53,996 bases of DNA from assembly GCA_028279685.1 (NCBI GenBank), contig JANQNG010000067.1, positions 1 through 53,996 on the forward strand, given 5' to 3'. Shown here piece after piece: positions 34,921 through 43,232 of this stretch. Position 1 is the stretch's first letter. The number at the start of each line of letters is the position of its first letter. This DNA is from Candidatus Nanoarchaeia archaeon. Its GTDB lineage: Archaea > Nanobdellota > Nanobdellia > Woesearchaeales > SKIA01. Position numbers and translations under genes: made by a program. Below the pieces are notes generated by a model. It saw only the letters and a program-made list of their open reading frames with translations. It ran no database searches and was not told the origin of the DNA.

Positions 34921-35668
34921 TGTTCATCAGCTTCTCCACTCGTAATCCAGCATATTTTTGCATACGTTGCCTGATCTGTTGTTCATCATATCCTTTCTCC
35001 ACAAGGAGCTTGATATGTTCCTCAAAATTAGCATCTTTCATAGGTCCTCTGCAGCAGGTGCAGGCATGATTAAAATCAGGACACATAATACTGCAATGTC
35101 CATACGTAATAGGACCGTAACATTCTCTACCTTGTTCAAGCAGACAATGATTCTCCCGTAATTTACATTCATGACAGATTGATTTCTCATATTGTTTTGG
35201 TGTCTTCCCCACAAGCAATTGTTTAAGGAACCATAAGAACTCCTCTTTATCTGCAGGACATCCTTTAATATAAAAATCTACTTCAATATGGTCTGATATG
35301 GGTGTAGGAGGTACTGCTTTGAGATGCTTTCTTTCTTCTCCGTAGACGTAATGTTCTACTACTTCTTTATCCATGAAGTGTTTTTGCTGTTGTACTCCTC
35401 CGTCGCAAGCACAAGCGCCTAATGCTACTATAATATCTGCGTTTTCACGCCATTTTTTGATTTGCTCAATATTTTCATCATAGGTTACAGAACCTTCAAT
35501 AAAACAAATATCGACTTTGCCATCGTAATTTTGTTCTTTGATCATCGGCGCAGCTACCAAATCAATTTTATCAAGAATTTGAAGAAGAATATCTTCTACG
35601 AAATAGATCTCCAATTGACATCCTGCACAGCCAGTGATTGAATGAATAGCTACTTTTGGCTTCACCAT
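34901..35668 (-). CDS. hydD: NiFe hydrogenase small (delta) subunit
   Basis: Relays electrons through iron-sulfur clusters. 255 residues. Proximal-cluster motif TGCAGCQ (Cys14, Cys17), then GACACDGG and IKGCPADKEEF, followed by a Cys-rich C-terminal part (CHECKLRENHCL, CYGP, CSIMC, CTCCRGP) for further clusters. This arrangement matches the HydD subunit. Overlaps hydG by seven bases and hydA by 20. Soluble, with no Tat signal, as expected for a cytoplasmic group 3 enzyme. Confidence 0.92.
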   Translation of the reverse strand: MVKPKVAIHSITGCAGCQLEIYFVEDILLQILDKIDLVAAPMIKEQNYDGKVDICFIEGSVTYDENIEQIKKWRENADIIVALGACACDGGVQQQKHFMDKEVVEHYVYGEERKHLKAVPPTPISDHIEVDFYIKGCPADKEEFLWFLKQLLVGKTPKQYEKSICHECKLRENHCLLEQGRECYGPITYGHCSIMCPDFNHACTCCRGPMKDANFEEHIKLLVEKGYDEQQIRQRMQKYAGLRVEKLMNNDKNKS

Positions 35669-36450
35669 TTTTCACTTAATCCCTCTACCTCATCATATCT
35701 AAAGACAGGCCCTTCCTTGCAGACATAGACACCGTTCATCATGCAGTGTCCGCATTTCTTTTCGCCACATTTCATTTGACGTTCAAAACTTAAATAGACT
35801 TGATCACGATTAAAACCCATTTTCTCTAATGTTTGCAAACCAAATTTCATCATGATCGGAGGCCCGCAGAGAAATACAATAGTGTTTTCATTTGATACTC
35901 TTGATTCTTCCAAAAGTTTCGTTATTACTCCTACATTGCCTTTCCAATGGTCATCAGGATGATCAACAGTAAGATGTACATCGAATTTTTCTTTGTACGA
36001 TTCTATATCTTCCTTAAAGAGCATCTCTTTGGGTTCTCTGAAGCCAAAGAAAAGATGCACATCTTTGTAATCATCTCTGTGTTTTTCGATATACTGAATG
36101 ACTCCCCGCAATGGCGCTACACCAGATCCTCCTCCAATGAGAATTAAATTGTTGTCTTTGAAATCATGCATAGGATACCCTCTGCCATAAGGTCCTCTAA
36201 TGCCTATCGTATCTCCTTTCTGCAATGCATTAAGCTTATCAGTAACATTCCCGACTGAGCGTATGCTCATCTCTATGTAATTTTTGTCATAAGAGCAAAT
36301 TGAAATAGGTGCCTCCCCTATATTAAATAAAGATATTTGAAAGAATTGTCCAGGATCGTGTTTGTATCCTTTATTGATACGTATCAGATATTCTGATGTT
36401 GTTTGCTGCTTGATATCATCCACTGTTGCAATCTCAGGTAGTTCTGTCAT
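35662..36450 (-). CDS. hydG: Hydrogenase gamma subunit, FAD/NAD(P)H-binding
   Basis: Transfers electrons between NAD(P)H and the iron-sulfur chain. 262 residues with a ferredoxin reductase fold: FAD-binding APISICSYD and GPYGRGYP, a nucleotide-binding GGGSGVAPLRGVI, FLCGPPIMM, and the C-terminal 2Fe-2S motif C-x4-C-x2-C-x7-C (CGEKKCGHCMMNGVYVC). Same organisation as Pyrococcus-type sulfhydrogenase gamma. Overlaps hydB by four bases. Confidence 0.92.
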   Translation of the reverse strand: MTELPEIATVDDIKQQTTSEYLIRINKGYKHDPGQFFQISLFNIGEAPISICSYDKNYIEMSIRSVGNVTDKLNALQKGDTIGIRGPYGRGYPMHDFKDNNLILIGGGSGVAPLRGVIQYIEKHRDDYKDVHLFFGFREPKEMLFKEDIESYKEKFDVHLTVDHPDDHWKGNVGVITKLLEESRVSNENTIVFLCGPPIMMKFGLQTLEKMGFNRDQVYLSFERQMKCGEKKCGHCMMNGVYVCKEGPVFRYDEVEGLSEKW

Positions 36451-37391
36451 TGTTTCATCCCATTGAGTATTTCAACAAAATCTATTTTTGTGGGGCATCC
36501 TTCAATGCATCTTCCACATCCAGTACACATAAATTCTCCAAATTGGTCTTTATAGTATTGGATTTTATGAAATATTCTGTGTCTAAATCTCTGTTCTCTT
36601 GCTTGACGGAATACATGGCCTCCTGCAACTTTCGTAAAATCCTCGTATTGACAAGAGTCCCATTCTGTTATTCTCGCTCCTTTGTTCATTTCAACGTCAG
36701 GATCATCATAGACATCAAAACAGAGACATGTTGGACATAATGTTGTGCACGCACCACAGCTGAGGCATTTTTCTACTTCCTTTTTCCATGCATCGTTTTC
36801 GAAAAATGCTGCAATTTCAGTATTATGAAGTTTTTTCTCTGTCTTAATTGGCTCAGGCTGGAAATCGCTTTCAGGAAGATCTTGGACTAATGCATTTCCT
36901 CTTTCAGAGCCGACTTTGATGTGAAAGTTTTCTCCTGCATCACAAAAAAGCAAATCGTAGCCACTGTCACTTAATCCCATTGATTCGCAGAAGCACATTT
37001 CATTTGGAGGGATTTCGCAATGTAAGCCTATAATAAGATTATTTGCTCGAGCTCTTTGATAGTATCGATCTGAAATATCTCCCAGAAAGAGCTTATCCAA
37101 TCTCAATAATGCATTGATATCGCAGAGCCTTGCCCCAAACATAATGTATTGTTTCTCAGGCAGCACTTCTTCAATATTGTTATTTTCGTAGGTGAAGATT
37201 TTTCTTTTCTGGGGAGAGAAATATTTCTTCAAAGGGAAGAGTGGATGGCCTTCAGTGGTAATTGCAGAGACATCAGTAATCTCCTTAAAACGCACTATAT
37301 CTTCCTTTACAGGGGCTACAAGCGTTCCTTGAGATTTTAGTTTTTCTAGAAATCTATGGAATTCATGCTTTGATAATAGTCTAGCTCGCAT
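36447..37391 (-). CDS. hydB: Hydrogenase beta subunit, 4Fe-4S protein
   Basis: First gene of the hydrogenase operon. 314 residues with an N-terminal domain (FKEITDVSAITTEG, YIMFGARLCDINALLRLD) and two ferredoxin-type clusters, CLSCGACTTLCP and CTGCGRCIEGCP, in the C-terminal third. Links the gamma subunit to the hydrogen-active pair and to ferredoxin-like partners. The promoter is ATTTATAAAT at 37426-37435, and GGGGTG lies upstream of the ATG. Confidence 0.9.
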   Translation of the reverse strand: MRARLLSKHEFHRFLEKLKSQGTLVAPVKEDIVRFKEITDVSAITTEGHPLFPLKKYFSPQKRKIFTYENNNIEEVLPEKQYIMFGARLCDINALLRLDKLFLGDISDRYYQRARANNLIIGLHCEIPPNEMCFCESMGLSDSGYDLLFCDAGENFHIKVGSERGNALVQDLPESDFQPEPIKTEKKLHNTEIAAFFENDAWKKEVEKCLSCGACTTLCPTCLCFDVYDDPDVEMNKGARITEWDSCQYEDFTKVAGGHVFRQAREQRFRHRIFHKIQYYKDQFGEFMCTGCGRCIEGCPTKIDFVEILNGMKQ

Positions 37392-37442
37392 CAGACACCC
37401 CTTTTTTTACATAGTTGTATTCTTGATTTATAAATGTTTGGT

Positions 37443-37886
37443 TCAGTCGAGAAAACCTACTGCTTTTCCCTCTTGCTTGAGTAGCTGTTCATGCCCCTTT
37501 TCTTCTTTAGCAAGGAGCTCAAAAAGTTCTCTTGCCTTCTCATTATTCATTGCAGCTGCGAGACTCGTATAGAGTTTCTGAGCTTTGATCTCGTTCTCAA
37601 TAGCAAACTCGAAAATATTTTTCATATCTTTAAACTCTGAGACCGGAGTTAATAATAAATCATCTTTCGCATCGATATCTTGTATTTTTTCTGTTATTAC
37701 GTCGCTGTTTTCGAAATCGAAGCTCTGCAATCGCTCTTTGTGGAGCTTCTCTTGCTCAGCAAGTTTGTTAAAGAGCGCTTTCACGGAAGGATTATCGCTG
37801 TTCACTGCAAATTTCCGATAAATTCCTTGAAAATACTCTTCTTCCTTAATAGCCATATTGATTACGTCTTTCAAATGTTCTATCAT
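37443..37886 (-). CDS. Rubrerythrin-like ferritin-fold protein
   Basis: 147 residues from ATG 37886, which follows GAGGTG. The longer frame to 37967 is rejected. Two four-helix halves each carry a di-iron pattern: EEEYFQ with EKLHKERL, and EIKAQKLY with EEKGHEQLL, giving the ExxH pairs of a rubrerythrin/ferritin-like diiron site. No rubredoxin domain follows, so it is a short form. Probably detoxifies peroxide or oxygen for the oxygen-sensitive hydrogenase and PFOR. It lies 52 bases upstream of hydB on the same strand, while hydB has its own promoter. Confidence 0.8.
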   Translation of the reverse strand: MIEHLKDVINMAIKEEEYFQGIYRKFAVNSDNPSVKALFNKLAEQEKLHKERLQSFDFENSDVITEKIQDIDAKDDLLLTPVSEFKDMKNIFEFAIENEIKAQKLYTSLAAAMNNEKARELFELLAKEEKGHEQLLKQEGKAVGFLD

Positions 37887-38057
37887 GATAACACCTCTCA
37901 TTTTGTCGAGTCTACGCAGTATTAAAACTTTTTGATTATGCATGCTGCTAATTAACAGCATCGTCATTTAGTAAAAGTTATCCAAGTTCAGATCAGTTAC
38001 GACAGGCTTGAATAGCGATCTTTACATAAGAACGTATCGTGGCAATACATATGTGTA

Positions 38058-38432
38058 TTAAGAAGAAGCAAAATACTCTTCAATTTCCTCTTTTGCCTTC
38101 TTTTTGTTATATCCTATCGGCAACGCAAGGAGGGTGATGGTTGTTATTTTCCCTGTTTCTTTCATGAGCTTAAGGAAATAGCCAAGATCGAAGTCATGAA
38201 GCGAGATAATATTATTTGTATTTAGCTTATCAATATCCTGCACTACAGTTAGTTTTTTTATCCCTTTAGCAACATCGAGGATGAAAAGATCATTATTAGG
38301 ATAATCAAGGACTTGATCAAAGCTATCGCATTTGAGAAAAGTAACCCCTTTTATTTTGAGTTCGTCAGCTAATTCTTTCGCTAACGCATCCTCTTTGACG
38401 TATTCATTCCCGAAGCAGAGTACGGTTTTCAT
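38058..38432 (-). CDS. Hydrogenase maturation protease (HycI/HyaD family)
   Basis: Cuts the C-terminal tail of the nickel-loaded large subunit. 124 residues, a little short for the family (about 140-160). The nickel-sensing motif region GNEYVKEDALAKELADEL opens the protein (GNxxxxD form), followed by LFILDVAKG and SLHDFDLGYFLKLM, with the typical Asp and His positions. The substrate HydA ends in DPCFSCGTH plus seven residues, consistent with cleavage after His417. It stands 172 bases upstream of the rubrerythrin-like gene on the same strand. Confidence 0.85.
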   Translation of the reverse strand: MKTVLCFGNEYVKEDALAKELADELKIKGVTFLKCDSFDQVLDYPNNDLFILDVAKGIKKLTVVQDIDKLNTNNIISLHDFDLGYFLKLMKETGKITTITLLALPIGYNKKKAKEEIEEYFASS

Positions 38433-38510
38433 AGCCTATGTAAAATGTCGTCGTATTTAAGTTTTCTCAAAGTAGTAATCATTATTTTGAATAATATTAT
38501 GAAGGCAAAC

Positions 38511-38570
38511 ACAGGACAATGACGCCACGTTTACAGCTTTTGCTGAGCCACGTGGCTCAACCATGCCTGT
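38511..38570. other. Nested hairpin element with a 16-base palindrome
   Basis: Three nested arms: ACAGG/CCTGT (38511-38515 with 38566-38570), GCCACGT/ACGTGGC (38524-38530 with 38550-38556) and CAGC/GCTG around TTTT (38534-38545). The overlapping TGAGCCACGTGGCTCA (38544-38559) is a perfect palindrome and would compete with the nested fold. The element lies between the maturation protease and the HypF-domain gene, which are divergent. It could be a small RNA or an operator. Confidence 0.5.
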
Positions 38571-38626
38571 CAAAGCATTCATAACAATACAAAACATTTA
38601 AAACACAGTAAACACGACGAGTTATT

Positions 38627-39706
38627 ATGAAGAATCACATCTTCAAAAAAAAGAAATCAGAAAAAACAATTCTATCAGTTGGTGCTGAGATGAGAGGTAG
38701 TTTTTCTCTTTTTATTGGAGGTGTGTTGAGAACCTGGTATGACTTCGGTGATTTAACTTTCAAAGAAAACTGGGAAGAATACAAAATGTACCTTGACGAA
38801 GCCACTCAAGACAGGAAAGTTGATGTAATTATTTGCGATAAACATCCTAGTTACGTAACGACTAGATTAGCTGAAGAAATCGCTAAGGAAAAGAAAGCAA
38901 AACTTGTGAAAGTGCAGCACCATGTGGCTCATGGTTACTCTGTTGTTTTGGAGCATGGACTGAAGGATTTTATTGCAATCTCTTGTGATGGTTTAGGCTA
39001 TGGTGATGATGAGAAGATCTGGGGAGGAGAAGTTTTTGATACTGATAAACGTGTAGGAAGTTTACAGGAACAATTGCAGTTAGGAGGAGATGCCGCTACA
39101 GTAGATCCTCGAAAGATGGTTGTTGGTATCTTAGCTGGGAAGGTTAATGATGAACTATTGTGGGAAGTTACAGGATTTGATCAGCCCGAGTTTGAGTTAT
39201 TGTTAAAGCAGGCTAAAGAGAAGTATCATTCAATTATGACAACGAGTTGTGGTCGTGTCTTAGATGCTGTAAGTTGTCTTCTTGGATTTAGTCAGGAGAA
39301 AGATGCTGCTTTAGAACTGGAGAAATACGCCAAGCCCGGGAAGAAACTGAAACCTGTTATTGAAGAGTTTGAAGGACGAAAAATTCTCAATACTGATAAG
39401 CTTTTCCTTCACCTTATTAAGAATATGAAGGGAGACAGAAGCGAGGATGCCAGAGGAAAACTTGCATGGGTTGCGTTAGCGTATATTGCAGAAGGATTGT
39501 ATGATATTGCAAAGTCAACTGCAGGGAAAGGAACCAAAGGAAAAAGTTCTGAAAAAAAGAGGCAAATTGTATTTTCAGGAGGAGTAGCATACAACAAAAT
39601 CATCAGAGATATTCTTCTGAAAAAGAAAGTAATAGTGAACAAAGAGATTGAATGCGGGGATGATGGCGTTAGTTTTGGACAGATTGGATGGTGCCTTAAA
39701 AGATAA
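38627..39706 (+). CDS. hypF: Stand-alone HypF carbamoyltransferase domain
   Basis: 359 residues corresponding to only the C-terminal Kae1-like half of HypF. SVGAEMRGSFSLF and DKHPSYVTTRLAEE open it; VQHHVAHGYSVVLEHGL supplies the metal-binding His, ISCDGLGYGDDEKIWGGE the nucleotide site, and TTSCGRVLDAVSCLLG, FSGGVAYNKI and CGDDGVSFGQ follow. Normal HypF has about 750 residues with acylphosphatase, zinc-finger and YrdC domains, all absent here. The missing activities (carbamoyl-adenylate formation) would need to come from other proteins. TTTAAAAC near 38598 suggests a leaderless start at 38627. It is divergent from the hydrogenase genes. Confidence 0.85.
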   Translation: MKNHIFKKKKSEKTILSVGAEMRGSFSLFIGGVLRTWYDFGDLTFKENWEEYKMYLDEATQDRKVDVIICDKHPSYVTTRLAEEIAKEKKAKLVKVQHHVAHGYSVVLEHGLKDFIAISCDGLGYGDDEKIWGGEVFDTDKRVGSLQEQLQLGGDAATVDPRKMVVGILAGKVNDELLWEVTGFDQPEFELLLKQAKEKYHSIMTTSCGRVLDAVSCLLGFSQEKDAALELEKYAKPGKKLKPVIEEFEGRKILNTDKLFLHLIKNMKGDRSEDARGKLAWVALAYIAEGLYDIAKSTAGKGTKGKSSEKKRQIVFSGGVAYNKIIRDILLKKKVIVNKEIECGDDGVSFGQIGWCLKR

Positions 39707-39737
39707 GATTTTTATAATTTAATCTCTTGTTCAATCC

Positions 39738-40439
39738 ATGATTCAAGGATTGCTTTTTGACCTAGATGGTGTTGTTGTTGATAGTGAATCGTATAATGAT
39801 AAAGCTTGTGCTGATCTGCTAGCCACTTTTGGAAAACCTTATGACAGAGACTACTTGAAACCTAAAATGGTTGGAAAGTCTGATATCGAAGGTATGACTA
39901 TTCTCGTGAAACATCATAACGTTCCTCTTACTGGAGAAGAATTTGACCATCAAAGAAAAGAGAATAAAAAGAAATTTTACAAGGAAGAGATCCCTTACAT
40001 GGAAGGATTCGAGACATTTTTTGATAAATTAAAAGAGCATTTCGGATGTCCTGTTGCAATTGTTACTGCTTGTAATAAAGAATATTTTGGTTTAATTGAC
40101 AACAGATTAAAAATCAGTCAAAAATTCGATAACAATATTTTTCGTTCGGAGATGGTTAAAAGACATAAACCAGCACCTGATGTTTATCTGTATGCAGCAG
40201 AACAGATGCATATTAGTTGTGAGCAATGTTTGGTGTTTGAAGACTCACCATCTGGAGTAGTATCTGGTTGTCTGGCAAAGGCAAAAGTTATCGCCATGAC
40301 TACTACTTTTCCTAAAGACATTTTAATAAAAAACATAATGGAAACTGATAATTCAGTAAATGTAGAGAAAATTCTTTTTATTGATAATTTCAACGAAAAA
40401 GCATTGCAGAAAGTTATTGCATTTGCTAACATATCCTAG
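39738..40439 (+). CDS. HAD-superfamily phosphatase (beta-phosphoglucomutase-like)
   Basis: 233 residues with the HAD motifs DLDGVVVDSE (8-17), a helical cap (residues about 18-95), AIVTACNKEYF (motif II), KRHKPAPDVYLYAA (motif III with Lys) and FEDSPSGVVSG (motif IV). Acts on a phosphorylated metabolite, perhaps a sugar phosphate. The substrate cannot be read from the sequence. TTTTTATAATTT at 39710-39721 suggests a leaderless start. Its 3' end overlaps the convergent hypE by 14 bases. Confidence 0.87.
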   Translation: MIQGLLFDLDGVVVDSESYNDKACADLLATFGKPYDRDYLKPKMVGKSDIEGMTILVKHHNVPLTGEEFDHQRKENKKKFYKEEIPYMEGFETFFDKLKEHFGCPVAIVTACNKEYFGLIDNRLKISQKFDNNIFRSEMVKRHKPAPDVYLYAAEQMHISCEQCLVFEDSPSGVVSGCLAKAKVIAMTTTFPKDILIKNIMETDNSVNVEKILFIDNFNEKALQKVIAFANIS

Positions 40440-41412
40440 GCACAATATTGCCAGAAGGTTCATGGAGAATTCTCTTTCCTATCTTCGTCAGCAACAACAC
40501 TTCAGGTTTCTTGCTCTTGATCTCTTTGACTTCGCCGATGATTGCTGCATCTTTATTGAAAACTTTTAACTCTTTTAGAACATCATCTGCTTTATCTTTT
40601 CCGACAGTGCAGACAAAACGACCTTCGCAAGCCAATACATAAGGATCTAAGCCCAATAATTTCGTAACGCTCTTCACTTCTTTCTTGATAGGAATAGATG
40701 TTTCGTCAATTTCAATAATAGCATTATACTTCGAAGCGAATTCATTGAGCGTAGCAGCCAATCCTCCGCGCGTAGGATCTTTGGCTTGCTTGATTTGCTT
40801 CTTCACCATAGTGAGTTCTTCTACTAAAGGGGCAGAATCAGATTTAATAGACGTTTCATAATCAAATCGCTTTGAAAGCAAAGCAACTGCGTGTTCTCCC
40901 AATCCACCAGATAAAATAATCTTATCCCCTCTCTCCACTTCCCTATCAATGATCTCTTCCTTTGTGCAGATACCAACAGCAGTAGTATTGATGATGATCT
41001 TGTCTAGTTTTCCCTTCTCCATCACTTTAGTATCTCCTGTCACAATAGGAATAGTTGTTTTCTTACTCCATGCTTGTATTGATTCAAGAATCTTATCCAA
41101 ATCTTTCTTTGGAAACCCTTCTTCAATCACAAAACTTAAACTTAATCCTTTGGGATAGCAACCCATAACCAATAAATCATTCACCGTTCCACAGAATGCT
41201 AGATCTCCTATGTTCCCTCCTGGAAAAAAGATAGGATCAACCACAAATGAATCTGAAGTCATACATACGTATTCATCATCGTTTATTTTTACTATAGCAG
41301 CATCGTTGTCTGTATGCTTCCACTCACCAGTTACTTTTAGTATCTTACGAAAGTCTCTAACTAGAGAATTCATTTCTCTTCCTCCTGATCCTTCTGAAAG
41401 CTTAATATTCAT
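40426..41412 (-). CDS. hypE: Hydrogenase maturation protein HypE
   Basis: Dehydrates a carbamoyl group on its C-terminal Cys to the cyanide ligand of the active-site iron. 328 residues. N-terminal GSGGREMNSL, TSDSFVVDPIFFPGGNIGDLA (nucleotide site), ITGDTK-type IVTGDTKVMEKG, the DPTRGGLAATLNE motif and the essential terminal PRIC with Cys328. Same strand as hypD, hypC and hypA. The 136-base gap to hypD contains an inverted-repeat element. Confidence 0.93.
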   Translation of the reverse strand: MNIKLSEGSGGREMNSLVRDFRKILKVTGEWKHTDNDAAIVKINDDEYVCMTSDSFVVDPIFFPGGNIGDLAFCGTVNDLLVMGCYPKGLSLSFVIEEGFPKKDLDKILESIQAWSKKTTIPIVTGDTKVMEKGKLDKIIINTTAVGICTKEEIIDREVERGDKIILSGGLGEHAVALLSKRFDYETSIKSDSAPLVEELTMVKKQIKQAKDPTRGGLAATLNEFASKYNAIIEIDETSIPIKKEVKSVTKLLGLDPYVLACEGRFVCTVGKDKADDVLKELKVFNKDAAIIGEVKEIKSKKPEVLLLTKIGKRILHEPSGNIVPRIC

Positions 41413-41423
41413 TTTCTTCCTCT

Positions 41424-41549
41424 AATGTTTGGCAACAGGTTCGCATGTTCGCTTGCCAATTCGAAGATCGAGTATCCCCGGATGGAGCATCCCCCTCCTC
41501 GACTTCTAAAAGCAAATCGAGTATGCTCACAATACGGTTGTCAAACATT
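41424..41549. other. Inverted-repeat-bounded element between hypD and hypE
   Basis: AATGTTTGGCAAC (41424-41436) pairs with GTTGTCAAACATT (41537-41549) over 13 bases with one mismatch that could be a G-U pair in RNA. Inside are GGATGGAGCATCC, two copies of ATCGAGTAT about 48 bases apart, and TTCGC repeats. The right arm ends at the first base of the hypD stop. The element could be an RNA structure that separates hypD and hypE expression, or a small inserted repeat. Confidence 0.5.
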
Positions 41550-42565
41550 CATTTTCGATATCTCCATTCTATTTGACAGCTACCTTCTTCTGAGACCATA
41601 CATGCACCTTTTGGATTTTCAGGAGTACATGCTTTTCCGAACAACTTACAATCAGTTGGTTTTTTTATGCCTTTCAATATATCGCCGCAAATACATTCTT
41701 TGTACTCTTTGCTTTTGACATTTTTTAATATTTCTTTATATTTTATTTTCGCATTAAGCTTGTTTTCTTTCGGTTCAAGACCTGATTGAGGAATAACGCC
41801 AACACCTCTCCAAGAGGCATCACATAATTTCATTGTTTTCTCAACAAGCTCTTTAGCTTTAGTGTTTCCTTCTTTAAACACAACTTCTTTGTAATCATTG
41901 ATAATCTTTTTCTCATTAATAATAATTAATTCTGTAAGTAAGCACACACCATGCAGTATCTGTTCTTCACCGAATCCTGAAATCACTCCTGGAACGCCAA
42001 GATTCTTCCATAGCTCTTCTCCAGCAACCGTTGAAACATGACCTGGAAGAATAAATCCGTCTATCTTTATCTTAGGATCATCAAGCAATGCTTTCATAGG
42101 AGGAATCATTATTTTGTGAGCAGAATAAACAGTTATTCCCTTACTGAGCAAAAATGCTGTCATGGGCGTAGTTGTTTCAAACCCCACAGCAAAAAACACT
42201 CTCTTTTTATTTTCTGGTTTAAGCATTTCATCAGCTGAATAGATTATTGTTACATCAGCTCCTTGACTTCGAGCATCATCAAGACTCATCTTAGTCCCAG
42301 GAACACGAAGCATATCTCCATAGGTGGCAATAGGAATTCCTTGTAGCGCCAACTCCACAACATTGTCAACATCTTCTTGCGCAGTAACACACACAGGACA
42401 ACCAGGACCGGAAACAAGGTTGATGTTTTCTGGGAGTTCATCTCTTATTCCATATCTCATGACTGTGTTTGTATGACCTCCACAAACTTCCATAATCGTG
42501 ATAGATTTCTTCAACTGTTTGTTAAGTTCAGCAATCTTTGCAAGCATCTGCTTACTGCTCATCAT
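41549..42565 (-). CDS. hypD: Hydrogenase maturation protein HypD
   Basis: Iron-sulfur scaffold where Fe(CN)2CO is assembled with HypC. 338 residues with MEVCGGHTNTVMRYG, the GPGCPVCVT motif (catalytic Cys pair), a FAVGFETTTPMTAFL segment, the HVSTVAGEELWKNL region and C-terminal cluster cysteines (CICGDILKGIKKPTDCKLFGKACTP). It overlaps hypC by 14 bases. Confidence 0.93.
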   Translation of the reverse strand: MMSSKQMLAKIAELNKQLKKSITIMEVCGGHTNTVMRYGIRDELPENINLVSGPGCPVCVTAQEDVDNVVELALQGIPIATYGDMLRVPGTKMSLDDARSQGADVTIIYSADEMLKPENKKRVFFAVGFETTTPMTAFLLSKGITVYSAHKIMIPPMKALLDDPKIKIDGFILPGHVSTVAGEELWKNLGVPGVISGFGEEQILHGVCLLTELIIINEKKIINDYKEVVFKEGNTKAKELVEKTMKLCDASWRGVGVIPQSGLEPKENKLNAKIKYKEILKNVKSKEYKECICGDILKGIKKPTDCKLFGKACTPENPKGACMVSEEGSCQIEWRYRK

Positions 42566-42770
42566 CCACCATCTCTTTTAACAAACCAATACTTTTTTTC
42601 GCTTCAGTCTCATCAATTTTTTGAATAGCAAATCCTGCATGCACTAAAACATAATCTCCTTTTTTAACATCAACAAAAGCAATATTTGCTTTTCGTTTAA
42701 CTCCATCATAATCTACCACAGCACTCTCTCCATCGATAGAAACTACTTTTCCAGGTACTGCCAGACACAT
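42552..42770 (-). CDS. hypC: Hydrogenase maturation chaperone HypC
   Basis: 72 residues starting MCLAVPGKVVS, where Cys2 binds the iron complex, followed by the small beta-barrel (VDYDGVKRKANIAFVDVKKGDYVLVHAGFAIQ) and an acidic helix. Carries Fe(CN)2CO with HypD to the large subunit. Overlaps hypD by 14 bases, so translation is coupled. Confidence 0.94.
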   Translation of the reverse strand: MCLAVPGKVVSIDGESAVVDYDGVKRKANIAFVDVKKGDYVLVHAGFAIQKIDETEAKKSIGLLKEMVDDEQ

Positions 42771-42820
42771 AATAATAATCTATTTTCGAGAAATTATAAA
42801 GGTATTGGTGTTAATTACTC

Positions 42821-43141
42821 CTATTCAACATCTACTTCTTTAAGAATAATATCAGTACCATCTAAAACTTCTGGAATTGATCTACATTCAGGACATTTGA
42901 AAAACGCATGATCATGACGATGTTCAATAATATTTGGTTCTCCTTGATAACCACATGCACATTTCACGGTTGCTTTTTTGCGAACAATAGTAATGTTCCA
43001 GTCAGTCAACTCTTTGAGAACTTCTTCCATCTCCTCAGCAGGCAGATGACCTAAGTCGCCACACTCTACTGTAATTCCCTTTACATTGCCGTATTCCTTA
43101 GCCTTATCAATGATACTTGCAGCAATTGTTCTTTCATGCAT
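42821..43141 (-). CDS. hypA: Hydrogenase nickel metallochaperone HypA
   Basis: Delivers nickel to the large subunit. 106 residues beginning MHERT (His2 binds nickel), with zinc ligands KCACG and KCPEC around a 30-residue loop (Cys-x-Cys then Cys-x2-Cys). First of the hypA-C-D-E set, 50 bases upstream of hypC. The usual partner GTPase HypB is not in the window. Confidence 0.9.
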   Translation of the reverse strand: MHERTIAASIIDKAKEYGNVKGITVECGDLGHLPAEEMEEVLKELTDWNITIVRKKATVKCACGYQGEPNIIEHRHDHAFFKCPECRSIPEVLDGTDIILKEVDVE

Positions 43142-43232
43142 AGAAGAAGCAACAAGAAAGGGTTTTTATACTTTACGTCAAGCGACACAAATGACTACTT
43201 TTATAAATGTTCAACAATAGAACTCTCTTAAT

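Noticed and set aside
41424-41549. A tRNA (TTCGAAT-like T-loop sequence)
   Set aside because: No acceptor stem, D-arm or anticodon arm of tRNA size can be drawn. The pairing ends are 13 bases and 100 bases apart.
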